64,000 nucleotides of DNA, taken from contig NZ_JBPODZ010000002.1 in the NCBI RefSeq assembly GCF_052060015.1, positions 186,001 to 250,000 on the forward strand. Reading direction: 5' to 3'. The notes under the pieces were generated by a model. It saw nothing but the letters and a program-made list of their open reading frames with translations, searched no databases and was not told the DNA's origin. The stretch is from Arhodomonas sp052060015 (GTDB lineage: Bacteria > Pseudomonadota > Gammaproteobacteria > Nitrococcales > Nitrococcaceae). The stretch's first letter is position 1; every line of letters starts with the position of its first letter. The position numbers and the translations under genes are program-made. Positions 33,354 to 42,462 of this stretch are shown piece by piece.

Positions 33354-34283
33354 ATGGCCAGCCAGCGACCGGACTTCTTCATCCTGGGCGCCCCCAAGTG
33401 CGGCACCACCGCACTCGCCCAATGGCTCGCCGAGCACCCGGCGGTGTTCCTGAGCCCGCGCAAGGAGCCGCATTACTTTAACACCGAGAGCATGCCGGCC
33501 ACCCGGAACCTGGCGGAGTACGAGGCACTGTTCGCGAGCGCGGGCCCCGGCCATCGGGCCGTCGGGGAGGCCTCCACCCATTACCTGTACTGCCCGGAGG
33601 CGGTGCCCAATATCCTCGCCTACAACCCGTCCGCCCGCTTCATCGTCTGCCTACGCAACCCCGTGGAGATGGCCCCCGCCCTGCACGCCGAGTGCCAGCG
33701 CCAGGGTTGGGAGGACCGGCGTGAGTTCGCCCGGGCCTGGGAGCTGCAACCCGCGCGCCACGCCGGCCGCGAGCTGCCCCGGGCGGTCCGAGCCGACCCG
33801 GATCGGCTCCAGTACGGCGCCTACTGCCGCCTCGGTGAGCAGCTCCAGCGCCTCTACCGGTGGGTACCGCAAGAGCGCGTCCTCGCGCTGCTCCTCGATG
33901 ACCTGCGTGCCGACCCCGCGGGGGTATATCGCCGAACCCTCGCCTTCCTGCAGGTCGACGATGATGGTCGCCGCCAGTTCCCGGTGGTCAACGCAACACC
34001 GCCGACCCGCTCCCTGCTGCTCTCACGGCTCATCCGCCATACCAGCCGGGCGCGGGACGCCCTGGGAATCAGCGGGGACTGGGGGATCGCTGCGGCGCTG
34101 CGACGGCTCAATAGCGCCGGTGACCGCCGGCCTGCCCTCTCCCCGGAGATGGCGGGGCGCCTGCGGCGGTATTTCGCCGACGACGTGACGCTACTCTCCC
34201 AGCTCCTCGGACGCGACCTCTCTCACTGGATAGCGCCGGACTCCGATGGCGATCCTTCTTCCGGGACCGCCTCGGCCAGTTGA
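33354..34283 (+). CDS. PAPS-dependent sulfotransferase
   Basis: A 309-residue sulfotransferase-fold protein. The 5'-phosphosulfate-binding loop is FILGAPKCGTTALAQWLAEH near the N-terminus, and the 3'-phosphate-binding strand is RFIVCLRNPVEMAPALHAEC around residue 95. Members transfer sulfate from PAPS to sugars, lipids or other acceptors. Beside GT4, FkbM methyltransferase and flippase genes, sulfation of a secreted or surface glycan is the best guess. The start is MASQRPDFF. The longer open frame upstream is the complement of the GT4 gene. The 3' end overlaps the next, convergent gene by 61 bases. Confidence 0.87.
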   Translation: MASQRPDFFILGAPKCGTTALAQWLAEHPAVFLSPRKEPHYFNTESMPATRNLAEYEALFASAGPGHRAVGEASTHYLYCPEAVPNILAYNPSARFIVCLRNPVEMAPALHAECQRQGWEDRREFARAWELQPARHAGRELPRAVRADPDRLQYGAYCRLGEQLQRLYRWVPQERVLALLLDDLRADPAGVYRRTLAFLQVDDDGRRQFPVVNATPPTRSLLLSRLIRHTSRARDALGISGDWGIAAALRRLNSAGDRRPALSPEMAGRLRRYFADDVTLLSQLLGRDLSHWIAPDSDGDPSSGTASAS

Positions 34284-35413
34284 TCCACAGAGCGCGTGAT
34301 CCCCGGCGGTAGGAAGCGGATCATACGGTCCTCCACGTCCGGCCACCGCTCGCGATACGGCATGGCCCCGCCCTCGAAGACCGTTACCAACCCCCTGCCG
34401 TCGAAGCTGATGCCCTCGGAACCGGGCGGAGCGTGCACTCGCATCTCGCGGGTCGGGCGGAACAGGGTGAGCACGGGGATCTCGGTGCCATCCGGCAAGC
34501 GGACCGTCGGCGAGGGCTTCTCCAAGGCCTCCGCCACGGAGCTCGGCAGGTGATGAAACGCGAAGCTGCTCGGGGCACGGCCCCAAGACGCACTTAACAC
34601 CACCCGATGGGTGCCGAGGAAGGAAATCCCCTGGACTCGATCCCGGTGATGCAATGCGATGTCCGGCCGGTAGACCTCGTGGCTCATCCCGCCCCAGCGC
34701 AGCTGGTAGCGCTCCCGGTTCACTGGTCGCAGGGTCTCGGGGTCGATACGGTAACCGGCCGTCCAGCCACGGGTGTCACCGAGCAGGGAGAGGTAATGCT
34801 GCGGTAGCGGCGCGCCGCGGTCGCCGCGCTGGAAGTTCCCGACCCACAGCATCCCGCCCTCCGCGGTAACGAAGTCGCCGCTGCTGTCCACGGGGATGGG
34901 GCGTTCGTTGTCCGGGCGCATAGTGATCACCGGCACCTCAGCGTCCAGGAGCTCATCGAGAGCAAAGCGGAACACCTGGAAACGGTCCGGCACCCAGAGC
35001 CAATCGTGGAGCACCGCCACACCACCGGCATGCCGCCGCATGGGCTCACCGTCGCGCTCCTCCAGCATCGCCAAGCGCACCGTCTCACCGGCGGCGAGGT
35101 CATAGAGATACAAGGCCGAATGCTTGAGCATGCAGCGACGGATGAACATCTGCCAACGCAGGCCCCGGCCAACGCGCTCACAGAAGTAGCCAGAGAGCAC
35201 CACCCGGCCGTTATCCCGATCCACGTAATCGATGCCCTGGGGCACGAAGTTGCGGTGCAGCCCGGGGACCACTTGGCCCTCCAGCTTCAGCGCGGCCAGG
35301 GCGGGATAGTCAAAGCGAAAGGTCACCGGGTCGATGTTACGGAACGATGGCGCCTCCAGGCGCGGGTCCGCCGCGGCGCCACAGGAGACGGCGAGGAGCA
35401 ACAGAGCCGCCAT
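34223..35413 (-). CDS. Secreted protein of unknown function, beta-strand rich
   Basis: About 396 residues, exported. A hydrophobic signal (MAALLLLAVSCGAAADP) has possible cleavage after AAA or lipidation at the Cys. The mature part contains repeated short beta motifs (NGRVVLSGYF, GGVAVLHDWLWVPDRFQVFR, GGMLWVGNFQRGD, ISFLGTHRVVLSASWG, GISFDGRGLVTVFEGG) that look like propeller blades. I do not recognise the family. It lies between sulfotransferase and FkbM genes, so it may process or bind the glycan. The start is uncertain. ATG 35413 gives a compact signal peptide but has only a weak ribosome site, and ATG 35506 gives a 31-residue longer N-terminus overlapping the divergent FkbM gene. The 3' end overlaps the sulfotransferase by 61 bases. 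Confidence 0.7.
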   Translation of the reverse strand: MAALLLLAVSCGAAADPRLEAPSFRNIDPVTFRFDYPALAALKLEGQVVPGLHRNFVPQGIDYVDRDNGRVVLSGYFCERVGRGLRWQMFIRRCMLKHSALYLYDLAAGETVRLAMLEERDGEPMRRHAGGVAVLHDWLWVPDRFQVFRFALDELLDAEVPVITMRPDNERPIPVDSSGDFVTAEGGMLWVGNFQRGDRGAPLPQHYLSLLGDTRGWTAGYRIDPETLRPVNRERYQLRWGGMSHEVYRPDIALHHRDRVQGISFLGTHRVVLSASWGRAPSSFAFHHLPSSVAEALEKPSPTVRLPDGTEIPVLTLFRPTREMRVHAPPGSEGISFDGRGLVTVFEGGAMPYRERWPDVEDRMIRFLPPGITRSVDQLAEAVPEEGSPSESGAIQ

Positions 35414-35470
35414 CAGCAGCCGTAACGGCCTCGCTGACAGCCCCAGACGCCGCCTGTAGACTCCCTTAGC

Positions 35471-36364
35471 ATGACGGAGCGACCGAAACCACCTCTCACC
35501 CTCCATGTCTGCCAGCGTATCAGCCTTGCGGCGGCCTCCATACCCGGGGTGCGAGGGCTGTGGCCGTCGGTGAGCCGCGTGATGCCCCAGTTCTGGGCCC
35601 GCCGCGTCACCGACCCTATGCCGGCCCGGCTGCCCGGTGGCGCGTCCCTGCCGGTGCGGCTGAGTGAGCATGTGGAGGCCGGGGTGTTCTGGTACGGCTT
35701 CCCCGCCGAGGACCGCGGCGCCCTCGCCGTGCTCCGCGATCGCCTGCCCCGTGACGGTGTGGCCCTGGATGTGGGTGCCAATGTCGGCTGCTTCTCCCTG
35801 GTCCTCGCCACGGACGCCCCCGCCGGGCAGGTCCACGCCTTCGAGCCGGTGCGCGGCAACCGCGAGCGCCTCGAGCGCGCCATCGCCGACAACGGCCTGG
35901 AGAACATCACGGTCAACGCCTGCGCCCTCGCCGCGGAGGCGGGTGAGCTCACGGTATGGGTCCCCCAGGCGCACTGGAAAGGCCGACTCTACAACGCCGG
36001 GCGCAGCTCCCCCTACGTCGGCCGCGGCGAGCACGGGTGGGCTCCCGAGACCGTACCCTGCCTGACCCTGGACGAGTACGTAGCCCAGCAAGGCCTGCGC
36101 CGGGTGGACGTAATCAAGATCGACGTCGAGGGTGCCGAGATGGACGTGTTGGAAGGCGCGCGGCGAACGCTCAGCGAGCTGCGCCCCGCTGTGGTCATGG
36201 AACGCAACGATAGCCTGCTCGCGGCGGCGGGGCGGGATCCGGACGCGGTCCGAACCCTCTGGGACGATCTCCGCTACCGGATCCACTACATCACCCCCGC
36301 CGGCACCCTGCGGAGACGCCTACCGAAACGCAGCTCGCATTGCAACATCCTGTGCCTGCCGTGA
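35471..36364 (+). CDS. FkbM-family methyltransferase
   Basis: A 297-residue SAM-dependent methyltransferase. The SAM site is GVALDVGANVGCFSLVLATD (about 97-116), then the acidic VHAFEPVRGNRERLERAI. The FkbM-typical LDEYVAQQGLRRVDVIKIDV and GAEMDVLEGARRTL follow. Such enzymes O-methylate sugars or polyketides, here probably the glycan built by the neighbouring genes. No Shine-Dalgarno is clear before ATG 35471, so the start is moderately certain. The stop overlaps the flippase GTG start by 4 bases. Confidence 0.88.
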   Translation: MTERPKPPLTLHVCQRISLAAASIPGVRGLWPSVSRVMPQFWARRVTDPMPARLPGGASLPVRLSEHVEAGVFWYGFPAEDRGALAVLRDRLPRDGVALDVGANVGCFSLVLATDAPAGQVHAFEPVRGNRERLERAIADNGLENITVNACALAAEAGELTVWVPQAHWKGRLYNAGRSSPYVGRGEHGWAPETVPCLTLDEYVAQQGLRRVDVIKIDVEGAEMDVLEGARRTLSELRPAVVMERNDSLLAAAGRDPDAVRTLWDDLRYRIHYITPAGTLRRRLPKRSSHCNILCLP

Positions 36365-37677
36365 GCGCGCTCCGCCTGGGCTCACTGCTGCGCAGCGGCG
36401 CCTCGAGCTTCGCCCTGCGTGCGCTCAACGCCGCCCTGGCCTTCGGCCTGACGGTGCTTCTAGCACGCAGTCTCGGGCCCTCTGGCTACGGTATCTACGC
36501 CTACGCCATGGCCCTGGTGATGCTGCTCAACATGCCGGGTGCGGGCGGCCTACCGATCCTGATCCTTCGCGAGACCGCCGCCGCCCGCGCCCGCGAGCGC
36601 TGGGATCTCCTGCAGGGGATACGGCGCTGGGCCTTTGGGGGGGCGCTCGCATTGGGCGTCTCGGTGGCGATGATCTCTATCCTGGGGGTTTGGCTGCTCG
36701 GCGCACGCCTCGACGCCGTGGAGCGGACGAGCGTCGCCCTGGCCGTGGTGGCGGTGCCCATGATCATCCTGGCAAACCTCTACGGGGCCACCATGCGGGG
36801 CCTCCATCACGTAATCCTCGGCCAGCTCCCGGAATACGTGATCCGCCCGGCCCTATTGTTCCTCGCCATCGCCGCCTTGCTGGTCGTAGCCCCGCAGGCG
36901 ATGCGCCCGGATACCGCCGTGGCGCTGCATGCCGGTGCGGCGGCGCTGGCCTTGTGGGCCGCCGTGGTGCTGTTTCGCCGCGTATCTCCGCCCCTGCCGA
37001 AGCAGGCGGCACCGCATTATGAAAGCCGGCGATGGTTGGCGAGCACCCTGCCCCTGACCCTGGTCTCGGCCATGCATATCGTCCATCAGTATACCGACCT
37101 GATCATGCTGGGCTGGTTCCGACCCAGCGACGAGGTAGGGCTCTACCGGGTGATCTCCCAGGCCGCCATGAGCGTGAGCTTCGGGTTGATGGCGGTGAAC
37201 CTGGTGGTCGCGCCGCGCTTCTCGCATAGCCACGCCCGCGGCGACCTCGCCACGCTGCAGCGCACCGCCACCCGCGCCGCACGGCTGGTGATGGTGCTGA
37301 CGCTGCCCATCGTGGCGGCCTTCCTGATCATCGCCGAGACGGTCATCGTCCTGGTATTCGGCGAGGACTACAGCGGCGGCGGGCCCGCGTTGATCCTCCT
37401 CGCCCTCGGCCAATTCGGCAACGCCGCGTTCGGCTCGGTGGCACTGCTGCTGAACATGACCGGCCACGAGGGCGACACGGCACGGGGACTGGCCGTGGGC
37501 GTCGTCGCCAACGTGGCCCTCAACCTGGCGCTCATCCCGCCGTTCGGGATCAACGGTGCCGCCGCCGCCAGCGCGCTCACCCTCGTGCTCTGGAATGTCC
37601 TGCTGTGGCGGGCGGTACGCCACCGGTTGGGGGTGGATACCACCGCACTGGGTATGGCGGCGAGCGCCAAGGGATGA
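36361..37677 (+). CDS. Wzx-like oligosaccharide flippase (MATE/MOP superfamily)
   Basis: A 438-residue polytopic membrane protein with about 12 helices. LARSLGPSGYGIYAYAMALV near the N-terminus is the polysaccharide-biosynthesis/flippase signature, and the GEDYSGGGPALILLALGQF region is typical of the C-terminal half. It should move lipid-linked oligosaccharides across the inner membrane. GTG 36361 overlaps the FkbM stop (GTGA), the usual coupling pattern. Alternatives are GTG 36352 or TTG 36340. With the FkbM gene it forms an operon of a surface polysaccharide locus that lacks an obvious Wzy polymerase within the window. Confidence 0.85.
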   Translation: MSALRLGSLLRSGASSFALRALNAALAFGLTVLLARSLGPSGYGIYAYAMALVMLLNMPGAGGLPILILRETAAARARERWDLLQGIRRWAFGGALALGVSVAMISILGVWLLGARLDAVERTSVALAVVAVPMIILANLYGATMRGLHHVILGQLPEYVIRPALLFLAIAALLVVAPQAMRPDTAVALHAGAAALALWAAVVLFRRVSPPLPKQAAPHYESRRWLASTLPLTLVSAMHIVHQYTDLIMLGWFRPSDEVGLYRVISQAAMSVSFGLMAVNLVVAPRFSHSHARGDLATLQRTATRAARLVMVLTLPIVAAFLIIAETVIVLVFGEDYSGGGPALILLALGQFGNAAFGSVALLLNMTGHEGDTARGLAVGVVANVALNLALIPPFGINGAAAASALTLVLWNVLLWRAVRHRLGVDTTALGMAASAKG

Positions 37678-37756
37678 TGCCCTCGATCACCGCGGCCGGC
37701 GGCGGTACACTCCGCTGCCTGTACCTCGTGAGCTTCCGGCTGCAGGCCTCCTCCGC

Positions 37757-38257
37757 ATGAGCCGCTATCGCCCCCCGCGCAAGAAGAGCTCCCCGTATAT
37801 CACCCCGGAAGGCTGGGACCGACTCAACGCCGAGCTGGCCTGGCTCTGGCGGGTCCGCCGGCCCGAGGTGACCCGGGCGGTCGCGGAGGCCGCCGCCATG
37901 GGGGACCGCTCGGAGAACGCCGAGTACATCTACGGCAAGAAACAGCTCCGGGAAATCGACCGGCGGATTCGCTATCTCAGCAAGCGCCTGGACGCATTGC
38001 AGGTGGTGCAGCGCACGCCCGATGACCCGAACCGGGTCTACTTCGGCAGCTGGCTGGAGGTGGAGGACGAGGCCGGCAACAGCGCCCGTTACCGCATCGT
38101 CGGGGCCGACGAGATCGACCCCGGCACCGGCCAGATCAGCGTGGATTCACCCTTCGCCCGGGCCGTCCTGGGCAAGCGCGTCGACGATGAGTTCACGGTA
38201 GCGACGCGCGACGGCGAGATGACCTACTGCATCACCGCCCTGTGGCAGCGCGGCTGA
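37757..38257 (+). CDS. greB: Transcription elongation factor GreB
   Basis: A 166-residue RNA-polymerase secondary-channel factor that stimulates cleavage of backtracked transcripts. The N-terminal coiled coil carries YITPEGWDRLNAELAWLWRV and the tip acidic residues in AAAMGDRSENAEYIYGKKQL (the conserved D..E pair), then RIRYLSKRLDALQVV. The C-terminal FKBP-like domain has VYFGSWLEVEDEAG and YRIVGADEID. The N-terminal basic PPRKK marks GreB rather than GreA. ATG 37757 is the family start. A decayed copy of part of this gene lies at 39363-39426. Confidence 0.94.
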   Translation: MSRYRPPRKKSSPYITPEGWDRLNAELAWLWRVRRPEVTRAVAEAAAMGDRSENAEYIYGKKQLREIDRRIRYLSKRLDALQVVQRTPDDPNRVYFGSWLEVEDEAGNSARYRIVGADEIDPGTGQISVDSPFARAVLGKRVDDEFTVATRDGEMTYCITALWQRG

Positions 38258-38320
38258 GCGGAGGTATTCACCAAACCGGGGCAACGCCACGGAAGCATCA
38301 CCGGTACAGACGTCCCCCCA

Positions 38321-38872
38321 TTACTGCCCCTCGTCACCGCCGACGGCATCGCCGATGCGCTCGCCGAGGGATTCCGCGCCTTCCCGGAGGTTCTGCCAGG
38401 CCGCCGATCCGAGCTCCTGGGTGCGCTCCCAGGCACTGCGGGTGCCCTTCTGGGTATTCTCCCAAGCCTGCTGCAGGCGGCTCGTCGTCCGGTTCCACCA
38501 ACCCTCGTCGTACTCGGGGAGATCCTCCAACTCGTCCGACCCTACGGTGAGCCGCACTTCGTAGGTAATGTCCTGGAACGCGCTCGGGCCATCGGTGGTC
38601 GTAACCGTAAACATCCCCCGCTCGGCCACCACCTCGCGACCACCCAAGCGGACGACGTTGTCGAGCTCGACGATCAGCGAATGCACCGCCATGGTGTCAC
38701 CGAGCAGTAGATCATCCACCGTACCCACTCGCTCGCCGTCCGACGCATGCACGGGTGAGCCCATGAGATTGTCTGCCGAGTACAAGCCCTCAGTGGCAGC
38801 CGCGCTTACGCTCCAGCCCACAGCCGCGACCAATGCCAAACCGACCAGTTGTCTTATGCCTTGCCGCTTCAT
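38321..38872 (-). CDS. Secreted PRC-barrel domain protein
   Basis: A 183-residue protein with an N-terminal signal peptide (MKRQGIRQLVGLALVAAVGW, ending about SAAA). A PRC-barrel follows: LYSADNLMGSPVHASDGERV then GTVDDLLLGDTMAVHSLIVE (about 30-100). The C-terminal 70 residues are helical, with four short W-containing repeats (WWNRTTSRLQQAWENTQKG, SAWERTQELGSAAWQNLREG). It is presumably periplasmic. PRC-barrels act as protein-interaction modules and bind diverse partners, and no enzymatic role is evident. ATG 38872 is preferred because AGGAGG lies nine bases upstream. Confidence 0.8.
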   Translation of the reverse strand: MKRQGIRQLVGLALVAAVGWSVSAAATEGLYSADNLMGSPVHASDGERVGTVDDLLLGDTMAVHSLIVELDNVVRLGGREVVAERGMFTVTTTDGPSAFQDITYEVRLTVGSDELEDLPEYDEGWWNRTTSRLQQAWENTQKGTRSAWERTQELGSAAWQNLREGAESLGERIGDAVGGDEGQ

Positions 38873-39025
38873 TTCTCGCATCCTCCTATTAGGCGCCGAG
38901 GTTCCTGACACGGAGGCGGGCCCCGAGACGAAGACCGATGGGCCCCCGATCCCGCAAGCCGTTGTGCTCCCCCGTTCGACCTCCCTTATCATGGACCTTT
39001 AAGCCCCATAATCCCGGATAGTGTT

Positions 39026-39337
39026 ATGCAGGTAACGCCGAAGTTTACCGTCGGACAGGTCGTCCACCACCGGAAGTTCGATTACCGGGGCGTTATCGTC
39101 GACGTGGATCCGATATTCCAGGGCTCGGAGGAATGGTACGAGACCATGGCCCGAAGCCGTCCACCCAAGGACCAACCCTGGTATCACGTCCTCGTGGACG
39201 GCGCCAGCCACAGCACCTATGTGGCCGAACGCCACCTCGAGCCCGATCACTCCGGCGCGCAGGTGGAGCACCCGGCACTGGGCCAGTTCTTCGACCGCTT
39301 TGACGGCGGCCGCTACCACCGTTCGGGTCGGCACTGA
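39026..39337 (+). CDS. hspQ: Heat-shock protein HspQ / hemimethylated DNA-binding protein
   Basis: A 103-residue member of the HspQ/YccV family: KFTVGQVVHHRKFDYRGVIV, DVDPIFQGSEEWYETMARSR and PPKDQPWYHVLVDGASHSTY then VAERHLEPD. In enterobacteria HspQ is an adaptor for Lon protease and was first described as binding hemimethylated oriC DNA. Length is typical. It is a single gene, divergent from the PRC-barrel gene, with no clear Shine-Dalgarno before ATG 39026. Confidence 0.93.
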   Translation: MQVTPKFTVGQVVHHRKFDYRGVIVDVDPIFQGSEEWYETMARSRPPKDQPWYHVLVDGASHSTYVAERHLEPDHSGAQVEHPALGQFFDRFDGGRYHRSGRH

Positions 39338-39362
39338 CGGGCTGAGCCGCCAAGGGCCGTTA

Positions 39363-39426
39363 TCGTCCGCCGGATCCGGTATCTCAGCAAACGCCTGGAT
39401 GCCTTGCCGGTGGTGCGGCGCCAGCG
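39363..39426 (+). pseudogene. Decayed fragment of greB
   Basis: This stretch aligns without gaps to codons of the coiled coil in intact greB (37957-38014). About 54 bases are around 85 percent identical. It would read IVRRIRYLSKRLDALPVVRR, against DRRIRYLSKRLDALQVVQR in GreB. Neither the rest of greB nor a start is present. It lies between hspQ and the S9 peptidase, 1.4 kb downstream of greB, and falsely extends the peptidase frame. It probably remains from an old duplication or recombination. Confidence 0.7.
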
Positions 39427-39439
39427 ACCGGGAGCAACG

Positions 39440-41314
39440 ATGAGCACACGAGCCCTCCCTTGGGGCCACTGGCCGGGCACCATTGAGGCCACCGCCCTCG
39501 CACAGGGCAACCGGATCACGGGCTTCGCGGTATCCACCGACGGTCAGGGACTCGCCTGGACAGAGCACCGCCCGAACGACGCCGGCCGTACGCGGCTCTT
39601 TATCACGGCGAGCGGCACGCCGGAATCAGCCTGGTCACCGACCGCTGTGGGCGCCCGCTGCCGGGTCCATGAATACGGCGGTCGCGCCGTGTGGTCCGGC
39701 ACCGGCGACCACCCGTGGCTGTTCATCGAGGAGGCCGATCAGGGGGTCTGGGCCGTCACCGGGCGGGGAGAGGCTACACCGCTCCATGTCGCGGAGGGGC
39801 TGCGCCACGGGGACTGCGACGTGCATGCGGCTATCGGCCGCCTGGTCTGCCTGCAGGAGGATCCGGCGGGCGAGCGTACACGGATCGTCTTGCTGGATCT
39901 GTCCGGGAGGCGGTCGCCCCGGATCCTCGCGGAGAGCGACGAGTTCTGCGGGGCACCACGGATCAGCACGGATGGCCGCTACGTGGCCTGGATCGCCTGG
40001 AACGCCCCGGAGATGCCGTGGACGCGGACGCGGTTGTGGCTGATGGACCTGGACAGCGGGCAGGCGCGGGCGCTGACCGATGGGCGGTCATCGGCCTTGG
40101 AGCCGCGCTGGGGGGCAGACGGCTCGTTGTACTGCCTAGATGACCGCGCCGGCTGGTGGCAGCTGTATCGGCTCACCGGCGCCGGCCCCTTCCGCGTCTG
40201 CGACGATCCCGCCGACCTCTCCCGTCCGCCCTGGCAGCTCGCACAGCCCCATCACGTGGGCCGTACGGACGGCACCACCCTCGCGGTGCGGATCCGGCAG
40301 GCCTGCTGCGACCTGATCCGTATCGACCCCTCGGGCCAGGTACGCCCATTGGCCGCGCCCGATGTGGATATTACCCAGCTCCAATGGGACGGACAGGCCC
40401 TGTGGTACCTCGGTGCCCCCGAGGACGGTCCCCGCGCGATCTGTCGGCTGGATGCGGCCACGGGTCGGCTCTCCCGGATCGTGGGCGAGGACCTCGCCCC
40501 CGATCCCGACGCCGTCGCGCGGCCCGAGCCGATCACCACGGAGGGCCCCGATGGGCCGGTCCATGGCTACCTCTACCACCCCTGGTGCCCGGGGGTATCC
40601 GGCCCGAGGGACTCACGCCCGCCACTGCTGGTGCGTGCCCACGGCGGACCCACCGCCATGCGCAGCCCCGCGTGGAACCCGGAGCTCCAGTTCTGGACCG
40701 GCAGAGGCATCGCCGTCGCCGAGGTCAACTACGGGGGCAGCAGCGGCCATGGCCGGGCCTATCGCGAGCGCCTGCGGGGGCGCTGGGGGATCGCCGATGT
40801 CGAGGACTGCATCCGGTTCACACAGGCCCTCGCCGCCCGGGGCCTGTTCGATGGGCGTCAGGCCTTCATCGCCGGCAACAGCGCCGGCGGGCTGACGGTG
40901 CTCAACGCCCTGCGCGGCACCACCGTGTTCGCCGGCGGGCTCTGCCGGTGGGCGGTGACCGATCTCGCCCGCCTCGCCGCGCTGACCCACCGCTTCGAGC
41001 GTGGTTACCTGGGATTCCTGGTGGGCGACCCCGAACGGGACGCCGAACGTTACGCGGCGCGTTCCCCGGCGCGCCATGCCGGTGAGATCACCGCACCGGT
41101 ACTGCTTATCCAGGGTGATGCCGACCGCGTGGTGCCGGTGTCCCAGGCCACGGAGATGGCGGACGCGATGGCCGCCGCTGGCGGTGGCGCCGAGATGCGC
41201 ATCTACCCCGGCGAGGGTCACGGCCTGCGCCGGGCCGCCCATATCCGCACCGCCGCCCTCGCCGAGCTGGCCTTCGTGCAACGCCACCTCAGGGGTCCCG
41301 GCGCTGCCCCCTGA
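39440..41314 (+). CDS. Prolyl-oligopeptidase-family serine peptidase (S9)
   Basis: A 624-residue protein with an N-terminal beta-propeller (about 1-360) and a C-terminal alpha/beta-hydrolase domain. The catalytic triad is visible: Ser481 in AGNSAGGL, Asp560 in QGDADRVVP and His594 in EGHGLRR. VRAHGGPTAM forms the oxyanion region. No signal peptide, so it is cytoplasmic. It is convergent with pqqE (26-base overlap). S9 peptidases of this type occur next to pqq genes in several proteobacteria and may trim or degrade the PqqA-derived peptide in place of PqqF, which I infer from position only. ATG 39440 follows GGAGC. The upstream frame belongs to the greB remnant. Confidence 0.86.
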   Translation: MSTRALPWGHWPGTIEATALAQGNRITGFAVSTDGQGLAWTEHRPNDAGRTRLFITASGTPESAWSPTAVGARCRVHEYGGRAVWSGTGDHPWLFIEEADQGVWAVTGRGEATPLHVAEGLRHGDCDVHAAIGRLVCLQEDPAGERTRIVLLDLSGRRSPRILAESDEFCGAPRISTDGRYVAWIAWNAPEMPWTRTRLWLMDLDSGQARALTDGRSSALEPRWGADGSLYCLDDRAGWWQLYRLTGAGPFRVCDDPADLSRPPWQLAQPHHVGRTDGTTLAVRIRQACCDLIRIDPSGQVRPLAAPDVDITQLQWDGQALWYLGAPEDGPRAICRLDAATGRLSRIVGEDLAPDPDAVARPEPITTEGPDGPVHGYLYHPWCPGVSGPRDSRPPLLVRAHGGPTAMRSPAWNPELQFWTGRGIAVAEVNYGGSSGHGRAYRERLRGRWGIADVEDCIRFTQALAARGLFDGRQAFIAGNSAGGLTVLNALRGTTVFAGGLCRWAVTDLARLAALTHRFERGYLGFLVGDPERDAERYAARSPARHAGEITAPVLLIQGDADRVVPVSQATEMADAMAAAGGGAEMRIYPGEGHGLRRAAHIRTAALAELAFVQRHLRGPGAAP

Positions 41315-42461
41315 CCTCCGCCGCCCCGCCGCTCAGGGCACGGCTGTTGGCCACCGTACGCATCACCAGCGGCGCAGCACCCTCACGCCGATCCGCCGCC
41401 TCCACCGCCTGTAAGACCCGGTCGTGTAGCGCTGACTTGGGGCAGACCGGATCCGTCGCCCAGGCATCACCGGCCAGCAACAGGGCCTGGCACCGGCAAC
41501 CACCGTGGCAACTGTGGAGCAGCTCGCAGCTGGCGCAGGGCTCGGGCTGCCAGTCGTGACCGCGAAAGACGTTGAACGCGCGGGAATCCTGCCATATGGC
41601 CTGCAACCGTTGTTCCCGCACCGACGGCAACTCAATGGGCAGTGAGGTCGCGCCGTGACACGGCAGGGCACGGCCGTCCGGTGCCACCCCGAGGAAGGTT
41701 GTGCCCCAGCCGTTCATGCACGGCTTGGCGGTTTCGTCGTAGTAGTCGGAGCCCACGAAATAGATACGCATGCGCGAGCCCGCCTTCTCGCGCCACCGCT
41801 CGGTCACCGCTTCGGCCTCCTGTAGCTGACGCCGTGTCGGCATCAGCGCCGCGCGGTTGTGATAGGCCCAGCCGTGGTACTGGGTGTTGGCGAGCTCCAC
41901 GAAATCGGCGCCCAAGTCCCAGGCCAGCTGGAGGATGGCATCGACGCGGTCCAGGTTGTGCCGGTGCAGGACCACGTTGAACACCATGGGGTAGTGGTGG
42001 GCCTTGATGGCCCGGGCCATGCGCTCCTTGGTCTGGAAGTGGTCCTTGCCGGCGACCTCATCGGACGGGCCGCTTTGATCGGCCTGGAAGCTGATCTGGA
42101 TGTGGTCCAGCCCAGCGTCCTTGAGCCGCGCGAGACGGACCTCATCCAGACCGACCCCGGAAGTCAGTAGATTGGTGTAGAAACCGAGCCCGCGGGCATG
42201 GCCGACGATGGTTTCCAGGTCCTTGCGCAGCAGCGGCTCGCCGCCGGAGAGCCCCAGCTGCACCGCGCCGAGGGCACGGCCCTGATCGAGCACGTCCAGC
42301 CACTCCTGGGTGCTCAACTCGTTGCGATAGCGGGCGAAGGCGATGGGGTTGGAGCAGTACGCACACTGCAGCGGACAGCGGTAGGTGAGCTCGGCGAGCA
42401 GCCACAACGGAATGGGTGCGCTGCCCTCGGCCAGGCCCGTTCCCGTCTCGGCAGCAATCAT
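41289..42461 (-). CDS. pqqE: PqqA peptide cyclase (radical SAM)
   Basis: A 390-residue radical-SAM enzyme that links the Glu and Tyr side chains of PqqA. The [4Fe-4S] SAM motif is C29-x3-C33-x2-C36 (CPLQCAYC). GLSGGEPLLR is the SAM-binding GGE motif. The C-terminal SPASM-like region has CMNGWGTTFLGVAPDG and GRALPCHGA, and the auxiliary-cluster cysteines CASCELLHSCHGGCR. Length is typical. ATG 42461 is preceded by GGAGG at five bases and follows the pqqD stop by one base. Last gene of pqqABCDE. The 3' end overlaps the convergent peptidase gene by 26 bases. Confidence 0.96.
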   Translation of the reverse strand: MIAAETGTGLAEGSAPIPLWLLAELTYRCPLQCAYCSNPIAFARYRNELSTQEWLDVLDQGRALGAVQLGLSGGEPLLRKDLETIVGHARGLGFYTNLLTSGVGLDEVRLARLKDAGLDHIQISFQADQSGPSDEVAGKDHFQTKERMARAIKAHHYPMVFNVVLHRHNLDRVDAILQLAWDLGADFVELANTQYHGWAYHNRAALMPTRRQLQEAEAVTERWREKAGSRMRIYFVGSDYYDETAKPCMNGWGTTFLGVAPDGRALPCHGATSLPIELPSVREQRLQAIWQDSRAFNVFRGHDWQPEPCASCELLHSCHGGCRCQALLLAGDAWATDPVCPKSALHDRVLQAVEAADRREGAAPLVMRTVANSRALSGGAAEVRGQRRDP

Positions 42462-42462
42462 G

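Noticed and set aside
39404..39439. Upstream extension of the S9 peptidase
   Set aside because: The extra codons come from the greB remnant. ATG 39440 has its own GGAG site.
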